Source of the DNA: Bacteroidota bacterium
GTDB lineage: Bacteria; Bacteroidota; Bacteroidia; UKL13-3
Assembly (NCBI GenBank): GCA_010027395.1
Contig: RGVD01000084.1
Location: 1 to 10,554, forward strand
Direction of reading: 5' to 3'
DNA: 10,554 nucleotides
Part shown: positions 5,799 through 10,554 of the stretch, piece by piece
How the letters are laid out: every line of letters begins with the position of its first letter
How positions within the stretch are numbered: position 1 is the stretch's first letter
Notes under the pieces: generated by a model
Told to the model about the DNA's origin: nothing
The model's input: only the letters and a program-made list of their open reading frames with translations
Databases searched by the model: none
Program-made: the position numbers and the translations under genes

Positions 5799-8747
5799 CT
5801 ATTTCTTTTTGACAACAAACTTTTCCTTTAGTGCTTTGGCTGTATAGCTGGTTTTTACTTTTATCAAATCTTCTGGCATACCTTCAAATACTAGGTTTCC
5901 TCCATTATCTCCAGCTTCTGGTCCCAGGTCAACAATCCAATCAGCACATTTGGCCACATCCATATTGTGTTCAATTACGATAATAGTATGTCCTTGTTCT
6001 ATCAATGCATTGAAAGAGTTTAATAGTTTTTTGATATCGTTAAAATGTAATCCAGTAGTTGGTTCATCAAAAATAAAAAGTACGTGTTCACTGCCTGCTC
6101 TTTTTCCTAAAAAGGTAGCTAGTTTAACACGCTGTGCTTCACCACCACTTAAGGTATTACTTGATTGTCCTAATTTGATATAACCCAAACCCACCTCTTG
6201 TAAAGGCTTTATTTTATTGATGATACTAGCTTCCGCTGCAAAGTAGTCTATGGCTTCATCAACACTCAAGTTCAATACATCGCTGATGGATTTATCCTTG
6301 TATTTTACCTCAAGCACTTCTTCTTTAAATCTGGCTCCTTTGCACTCTTCGCAAGGTAAATGGATGTCAGCCATAAACTGCATTTCAATTGTTACTTCTC
6401 CTTCCCCTTGACAAGTTTCGCACCTGCCACCATCCACATTAAAGCTAAAATGTTGTGCTTTGTAACCCCTTCCTTTAGATATGGGTTGACTGGCAAACAA
6501 ATCCCTGATGCCATCATACGCTTTGATATAGGTGATAGGATTACTTCTACTGCTTTTTCCTATTGGGTTTTGATCCACCATTTCTATTTGAGTGATCGAT
6601 TTTAAATTACCTCCAAGGCTATCATGAGCGCCTGTTTTTTCGCCACTGTAATTGCCCAATTGTTTTTGTATGGCAGGGAATAAGATTTTCTTAATCAATG
6701 TAGTTTTACCACTTCCCGATACACCTGTAACTACCGTGAAAGCATGCAAAGGAAAATTGGCATTCACGCCTTTTAGGTTGTGCTGCCTTGCGCCTTTCAG
6801 TTCAATAAAATCGTTGGCTTTTCTTCTTTTGCTAGGAATGTCAATTCGCTCAATATTGTTGAGATACTTACCTGTTAAACTATTTGGATCTTGCTTCACT
6901 TCATCTAAGGTACCTTGAGCCACTTTGTTGCCTCCCAATATACCTGCATAAGGTCCGATGTCAATAATCTCATCAGCCATTTGCATAATCTCTTCATCAT
7001 GCTCTACCACCACAACGGTATTGCCAATATCTCTTAGTTTTTGCAATACACTAATGAGTTTCTCTGTGTCGCGAGGATGCAATCCGATACTAGGTTCATC
7101 CAATACATATAGTGAGCCAACAAGGCTACTGCCAAGGGATGTAGCAAGGTTGATACGTTGGCTTTCGCCACCACTCAATGAGTTTGATAAACGATTAAGA
7201 GATAAATAACCCAAACCTACGTTTTGTAAAAAGTCGATTCGGTTTTTTATTTCAACCAAAATGCGCTTTGCAATTTTTTCATGTTGTTCTGATAATATCA
7301 AGTGATTGAAATAACTGCAACATTCGTCAATACTCATCAACATGATTTGTGATAGGGAAGCCCTACCACCAAGAACCTGCATGGTTTCTTTATTTATTTT
7401 CGGAGCAGCACTCGGTGTTATTAAAACATAATTGCTATCCTTACGTAAACGTGTTCCTTTGCAATCAGGGCAAGTGGTTTTACCTCTATACCTGGCAAGC
7501 ATTACACGGTATTGGATTTTATACGTTTGTTTTTCTAATTCTTTAAAAAATGCATTCACACCATCCCAATCTTTGCCACCTTGCCATAAGAACTCTTTTT
7601 GGTGCGGGGTGAGTTCATAATAAGGCTTGTGAATAGGAAAGTCGTTCTTTCTGCTAATCTGAACAAACATCTTTTTCCATTCTTGCATCTTTTCTCCCTT
7701 CCAAGGTACAATTGCATCTTCGTATATACTCAAGCTTTTATCGGGAACTACTAGGTCTTCATCAATTCCAATCACACTACCAAAGCCTTCGCAGGTTTTA
7801 CATGCACCATAAGGGTTGTTGAAGCTAAAAAAGTTAACCGTTGGTTCTTCAAACTGCATGCCGTCCAACTCAAATCGATTATTGAAAACTTCATTGCTAA
7901 TTTTTCCATTTTCGCTAACCATGTGAAGCACGCATTCACCATGGCCTTCATAAAAAGCGGTTTGCACTGAATCTGATACACGGGCTTGAAAATCTTCATC
8001 AATTTGTCCGATAGCAAAACGATCGATAAGCAAGGATAATGTCAAGCTGAAAGGAGTAGAAGCATCTGCATCTGGTTTTTGGCTTACCTTCTCAGAACTT
8101 GTAGCGGCCTTTTTACTGCTTGCTTTCTTAGGCTTAGCAGCTTTAGTTAATTGAGGTTCTAGTGCAATATAATCTTCAATCTGCATCATTTCTTCTCCCA
8201 ACATCAATCGATTGAACCCATTTTGCAGGTATGTTTCTAGTTGTTTATTTAGAGTATCTGTTTCGGTTTTTATCTCAACCAATAGATACACCTTTGTACT
8301 TTCAGCAAGGCTTACAATTTTCTTGGTAACATCTTCAACGGTATGACGTTTTACTTCATTGCCACTTATAGGTGAGTAGGTAACACCAATACGGGCAAAC
8401 AATAATTTTAAGTAATCATAAATTTCGGTGGTTGTGGCTACGGTTGATCTTGGGTTTCGGGTATTAACTTTTTGTTCAATTGCTATACTAGGAGAAATAC
8501 CATGAATATAGTCCACATCAGGCTTGTTCATCTTGCCCAAAAACTGTCGGGCATATGCCGATAAACTCTCGACATACCTGCGTTGTCCTTCGGCATACAA
8601 AGTGTCGAATACCAAACTTGATTTTCCACTTCCAGATACACCTGTTACAACAGTTAATTTATTCCTTTTTATAGTAACATCAATGTTTTTAAGGTTGTGT
8701 ACCCTTGCACCTTTAATGTTGATGTCTTGTTTTTTATGATTCGTCAT
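5799..8747 (-). CDS. uvrA: UvrA, excinuclease ABC subunit A
   Basis: UvrA is the damage-sensing ATPase dimer of nucleotide excision repair; it loads UvrB onto damaged DNA. The 982-residue protein has two ABC ATPase modules. Module 1 has Walker A GVSGSGKSS (36-44), signature LSGGE (524-528) and Walker B LYVLDEP (546-552). Module 2 has Walker A GVSGSGKTT (675-683), signature LSGGE (866-870) and Walker B LFIFDEP (890-896). The UvrB-interaction region (about 120-250) is present, so it is not the UvrA2 type. The second zinc site is complete: Cys776, Cys779, Cys799 and Cys802. At the first zinc site only CKTC (316, 319) remains, and FELDG stands where the partner CxxC usually lies. A separate CPDC lies at 426-429. 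Residues 202-231 form a Lys/Ala/Ser-rich linker. The ATG at 8747 places the first strand correctly. The DUF1801 gene follows downstream. No clear promoter box was found upstream. Confidence 0.97.
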   Translation of the reverse strand: MTNHKKQDINIKGARVHNLKNIDVTIKRNKLTVVTGVSGSGKSSLVFDTLYAEGQRRYVESLSAYARQFLGKMNKPDVDYIHGISPSIAIEQKVNTRNPRSTVATTTEIYDYLKLLFARIGVTYSPISGNEVKRHTVEDVTKKIVSLAESTKVYLLVEIKTETDTLNKQLETYLQNGFNRLMLGEEMMQIEDYIALEPQLTKAAKPKKASSKKAATSSEKVSQKPDADASTPFSLTLSLLIDRFAIGQIDEDFQARVSDSVQTAFYEGHGECVLHMVSENGKISNEVFNNRFELDGMQFEEPTVNFFSFNNPYGACKTCEGFGSVIGIDEDLVVPDKSLSIYEDAIVPWKGEKMQEWKKMFVQISRKNDFPIHKPYYELTPHQKEFLWQGGKDWDGVNAFFKELEKQTYKIQYRVMLARYRGKTTCPDCKGTRLRKDSNYVLITPSAAPKINKETMQVLGGRASLSQIMLMSIDECCSYFNHLILSEQHEKIAKRILVEIKNRIDFLQNVGLGYLSLNRLSNSLSGGESQRINLATSLGSSLVGSLYVLDEPSIGLHPRDTEKLISVLQKLRDIGNTVVVVEHDEEIMQMADEIIDIGPYAGILGGNKVAQGTLDEVKQDPNSLTGKYLNNIERIDIPSKRRKANDFIELKGARQHNLKGVNANFPLHAFTVVTGVSGSGKTTLIKKILFPAIQKQLGNYSGEKTGAHDSLGGNLKSITQIEMVDQNPIGKSSRSNPITYIKAYDGIRDLFASQPISKGRGYKAQHFSFNVDGGRCETCQGEGEVTIEMQFMADIHLPCEECKGARFKEEVLEVKYKDKSISDVLNLSVDEAIDYFAAEASIINKIKPLQEVGLGYIKLGQSSNTLSGGEAQRVKLATFLGKRAGSEHVLFIFDEPTTGLHFNDIKKLLNSFNALIEQGHTIIVIEHNMDVAKCADWIVDLGPEAGDNGGNLVFEGMPEDLIKVKTSYTAKALKEKFVVKKK

Positions 8748-8807
8748 TATGAAATTAAGCCCTGCAAAATAGGATAATCCATTTTAGATTGAAAGATTAA
8801 TTTGGGG

Positions 8808-8878
8808 GAGGGTTGGATTGTTGAGGGTTGAAAGATTACAAGGTTCGAGGGTTAAGGGATTACAAGGTTGAAAGATTA
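8808..8878. repeat. Imperfect 24-bp tandem repeats upstream of uvrA
   Basis: Two adjacent 24-base units (8823-8846 and 8847-8870) match at 20 of 24 positions. Both contain GAGGGTT at the start and GATTACAAGGTT (8834-8845 and 8858-8869). A third GAGGGTT lies at 8808-8814, and TTGAAAGATTA occurs at 8789-8799, 8828-8838 and 8868-8878. The tract is G-rich on the plus strand and codes for nothing visible. It lies 60-130 bp upstream of the uvrA start. Function unknown. Confidence 0.7.
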
Positions 8879-8889
8879 TTTTACCAATT

Positions 8890-8934
8890 GTTGTTTATCA
8901 TAGCGACAATAAAATTATATTTGATAAAAACAAC
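8890..8934. repeat. Interrupted inverted repeat upstream of the 9018 gene
   Basis: GTTGTTTATCA (8890-8900) pairs with TGATAAAAACAAC (8922-8934) apart from two extra A residues in the right arm; the spacer is 21 bases. It lies between the tandem repeats and the promoter candidate of the 9018 gene, in the divergent spacer shared with uvrA. It could be a regulatory dyad, but in such AT-rich DNA a chance match is possible. Confidence 0.3.
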
Positions 8935-8991
8935 CGTATAAAAAAATGTGAGAAAAAATGTAGAAAGTATAAATTGTTGATGTTGTTTTAG

Positions 8992-8999
8992 TATGTTTG
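8992..8999 (+). promoter_or_regulatory. Candidate -7 box for the 9018 gene (TATGTTTG)
   Basis: TATGTTTG matches TAnnTTTG exactly and lies 18 bases before the ATG at 9018. The nearest TTG in the -33 direction (8974-8976) is only 15 bases upstream, a short spacing, so the -33 half is weak. The transcript leader would be about 6-14 nt to the first ATG or 18-26 nt to the second at 9030. Confidence 0.4.
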
Positions 9000-9017
9000 T
9001 ATTATGGGTTATAATAA

Positions 9018-9785
9018 ATGCTTAAAAAAATGAAAAAATGTTTTATTGCCTATTTTGATTTTTTAGGGTACAAACAATTTATAAATAATAATAGTAACGA
9101 AGATATTGAGCATGGAGTAAATAATATTTTAATTGATATTGAATTTGCTACAGCAAGAAATCAAATTCAACCAACAAAACATGGGCTTGTATTTGCAGAC
9201 CTAAATAATCATAAAATTAATTGTTTAAATGTATCTGACACAGTAGTTTTTTGGACAAACGATTGTGATTTGGCTAGTTTTCATGAATTATTAGAAGTAG
9301 CTTATAATTTTAATATAAAAGAAATATGTTACAACTTCCCAACTCGAGGTGCTATTATTTGTGGCGAGATTGGCTATAGATTTGGCTCAGATAAAAACCA
9401 AGTTGGAGGCGCTTTAGATATTAGATGCTTATATGGCAAAGGAATAGTTAATGCTCATTATTTAGCAGAAAATCAAAGTTGGGCTGGTTGTGTTATTGAT
9501 CAAAGTTGTAGTAAAGAATTTAGTGACAATTCTGATTTTAATGATTTAATCTTGAAGTATTCAAAAAAATATAATGTACCTTTTAAAAGTCCACCAAATT
9601 ATATTCAAGAGTATTATGTTTTGAATTTAGTAGAAGGCAGTTTAGATGAGGTTAGCTATCAAAACAGAAAATCAAGTATATTATCTTCATTTTCGAAGTA
9701 TAATAAAAAGATTGAAAATGTAAGAGTCAAAAAAATAATTGATAATACAATAAAATTTCTTGATATTTATAAAGAAATAGTATAA
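9018..9785 (+). CDS. Unrecognised protein with class III nucleotidyl cyclase-like motifs
   Basis: I do not recognise this 255-residue protein by name. It is soluble, with no signal peptide or membrane segment. Several motifs in order resemble the class III nucleotidyl cyclase fold. A first strand AYFDFLGYK has Asp14 where cyclases bind the first metal. A hairpin NVSDTVVFW has Asp74 where the second metal-binding Asp would be. Next come TRGAIICGE (109-117) and YGKGIVNAHYLAE (139-151), which resembles the cyclase helix G-x-x-V-N-x-A-x-x-L-E. A strand AGCVID (156-161) follows. The C-terminal 90 residues are Lys/Asn/Ser-rich and unassigned. Whether it makes a cyclic nucleotide is unknown; the substrate-selecting residues cannot be judged by eye. 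It starts at the ATG at 9018, or at 9030 (Met5). Base use is markedly more AT-rich than in uvrA or mtaB, which suggests accessory or transferred DNA. Downstream are a small membrane-protein gene and a secreted-protein gene on the same strand. Confidence 0.6.
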   Translation: MLKKMKKCFIAYFDFLGYKQFINNNSNEDIEHGVNNILIDIEFATARNQIQPTKHGLVFADLNNHKINCLNVSDTVVFWTNDCDLASFHELLEVAYNFNIKEICYNFPTRGAIICGEIGYRFGSDKNQVGGALDIRCLYGKGIVNAHYLAENQSWAGCVIDQSCSKEFSDNSDFNDLILKYSKKYNVPFKSPPNYIQEYYVLNLVEGSLDEVSYQNRKSSILSSFSKYNKKIENVRVKKIIDNTIKFLDIYKEIV

Positions 9786-9873
9786 CTGCTGGTAGAGAGT
9801 AATTATGTTTGGGGTTCGACTAATTCCTAAAGTTTATTATATCACGATTTGTATAAATATCACATTATAGTTA

Positions 9874-10085
9874 ATGATAGTAATTTTAATGTTGATTTTG
9901 TTTGTTGTAATATTGTTTGTTGTAATATATGCGGCTATTGAAAGCAATAATCCAACACTTAAAAAAAGCAGCTAGGCATATTAGTTTTAGCATTTTTAAT
10001 TTACGTATTTAATGAAAAAAAAGTTTTGGGAATGTACCAAATCCACAAATATAAAGATGTAAAAGATACAGGGTATAACAAATAG
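9874..10085 (+). CDS. Putative 70-residue two-helix membrane protein split by a frame change at an A7 run
   Basis: The ATG at 9874 opens a 33-residue frame that ends at TAG 9973-9975. It encodes a hydrophobic helix (about residues 2-22, rich in I, L, V and F), then ESNNPTLKKSS. A second frame, offset by -1, continues with KQLGILVLAFLIYVF (another hydrophobic helix), then NEKKVLGMYQIHKYKDVK, to the TAG at 10083-10085. The two frames meet exactly at seven A residues (9961-9967). A -1 ribosomal slip there, or one added A in the transcript or gene, fuses them into about 70 residues with two helices, a short polar loop and a basic tail. Neither half would be a convincing gene alone; together they look like one protein. 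It may be a frameshifted pseudogene, a slippage-dependent gene or a sequencing error. It lies 88 bp after the cyclase-like gene and 32 bp before the secreted-protein gene. No homologue comes to mind. Confidence 0.42.
9898..9927. repeat. Perfect 15-bp tandem duplication
   Basis: TTGTTTGTTGTAATA occurs twice in direct succession (9898-9912 and 9913-9927). In the frame of the ATG at 9874 it encodes LFVVI twice, extending the first hydrophobic helix by five residues without shifting the frame. That suits a coding duplication or a recent slippage event. Confidence 0.8.
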
Positions 10086-10117
10086 ACCTAAAATTAAAAC
10101 AATTAATAAATATAATT

Positions 10118-10554
10118 ATGAGAACAAATAATGCCTTTAGTTTAACTATAAATAAGATTCTATTTCTAACCATTTGTTTAATTTTATTCAAATCTCATTT
10201 TGTTTGTGCTCAAGATGAAAAAACATATTATGCAAAAAAAGAAATTATTGTATACAAAGACAAAGAGACAAATAAAGTAGTAAATGAAATTGTTATGGCA
10301 AAAAATATTGCCATTGAATATGATGAAACATTTAAAAAAATTTCACTTTATTTTATATCCGAAGATGGTTCAAATGGAAAAATTAGATTAACATTCATTC
10401 AATATTCGAGAAGTGCCATTACGAACGAAATAAGAAAACATGAAATGATAATGATAGACAAAAGTAACAATAAATACTATGTTCAATTTGACCCTATAGA
10501 ATGTAAGTGTTTATACCTTTATCCTTATAATAATCCAACTGTAAATGGAATGAC
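10118..10554 (+). CDS. Secreted protein of unknown function, cut by the right edge
   Basis: An open frame starts at the ATG at 10118 and runs past the window end, giving 145 visible residues. The N-terminus is a signal peptide: short polar start with Lys13, hydrophobic core ILFLTICLILF (14-24), and probable signal peptidase I cleavage after Ala31 (FVCA/QD), a common Bacteroidota pattern. The mature part is rich in Lys, Asn, Ile and Tyr and looks beta-rich, for example EIIVYKDKETNKVV, KKISLYFISEDGSNGKIRLTFI and NKYYVQFDPIECKCLYLYP. There is no lipobox for lipidation. I recognise no domain. It lies 32 bp after the split small membrane-protein gene on the same strand and shares that region's AT-rich base use. 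The C-terminus, where a Bacteroidota sorting domain could lie, is outside the window. Confidence 0.7.
   Translation, partial: MRTNNAFSLTINKILFLTICLILFKSHFVCAQDEKTYYAKKEIIVYKDKETNKVVNEIVMAKNIAIEYDETFKKISLYFISEDGSNGKIRLTFIQYSRSAITNEIRKHEMIMIDKSNNKYYVQFDPIECKCLYLYPYNNPTVNGM

Larger units (their letters stand above)
9786..10117. other. Region without a long reading frame between the 9018 and 10118 genes
   Basis: This 332-bp AT-rich stretch contains no open frame longer than about 50 codons on the plus strand. It holds the split small membrane-protein gene, the 15-bp duplication inside it and a direct repeat ATATCAC (about 9839 and 9857). No terminator-like hairpin with a U tract and no clear TAnnTTTG box is visible before 10118. 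The downstream genes may therefore share the transcript of the cyclase-like gene. Confidence 0.5.

Noticed and set aside
5950..8739. Several open frames antisense or out of frame within uvrA, including 7772-8017 on the minus strand
   Set aside because: UvrA motifs run unbroken across the whole stretch; these frames are by-products of its codon pattern.
8789..8878. Repeats considered as a CRISPR array
   Set aside because: Units are imperfect and directly adjacent, without unique spacers of constant length, and no cas gene is present.
9813..9821. GGTTCGACT, resembling a tRNA T-arm or a tRNA-derived attachment site
   Set aside because: The flanking bases do not form a T stem, no acceptor or anticodon arm is present, and no second copy was found in the window.
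10009..10191. Minus-strand 60-codon hydrophobic frame
   Set aside because: Its hydrophobic stretch is the complement of the signal peptide of the 10118 gene and of AT-rich spacer. The plus-strand reading is more convincing.

Overview
The window looks like chromosomal DNA of a member of the Bacteroidota. It is AT-rich, has almost no Shine-Dalgarno-like sequences before its genes, and carries several upstream boxes matching the Bacteroidota -7 promoter consensus TAnnTTTG. Its housekeeping proteins (PPK1, MtaB, a Wzx-like flippase, UvrA) read like that phylum's versions. No rRNA, tRNA, insertion sequence or CRISPR array is visible.

Layout, left to right. At 1-1975 on the minus strand is polyphosphate kinase 1, whose C-terminal end lies beyond the left edge. 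It is divergent from a 99-residue YciI/muconolactone-isomerase-like small protein at 2115-2414. Their shared 139-bp spacer holds a candidate promoter and two inverted repeats that look like operator sites. On the plus strand follow the tRNA-modifying radical-SAM enzyme MtaB (2509-3819) and a 12-helix polysaccharide flippase-like membrane protein (3881-5212, TTG start). Converging on them from the minus strand are uvrA (8747-5799) and a DUF1801-type small protein (5766-5332). These two are 32 bp apart and probably share a transcript.

The right end (about 8750-10554) has a different character: short tandem repeats, then a visibly more AT-rich stretch of genes that I do not recognise as housekeeping. 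It holds a 255-residue protein whose motifs resemble the class III nucleotidyl cyclase fold. Next comes a small membrane-protein gene that becomes a 70-residue two-helix protein only if the frame changes at a run of seven A residues. Last is a secreted protein cut by the right edge. This is the part most likely to hold something undescribed. A link to nucleotide signalling or defence is only an inference from the cyclase-like fold and the membrane-protein neighbour.

The left and middle genes serve separate housekeeping tasks (polyphosphate storage, tRNA modification, envelope polysaccharide export, excision repair). I see no shared pathway apart from the likely transcription units mtaB-flippase and uvrA-DUF1801.
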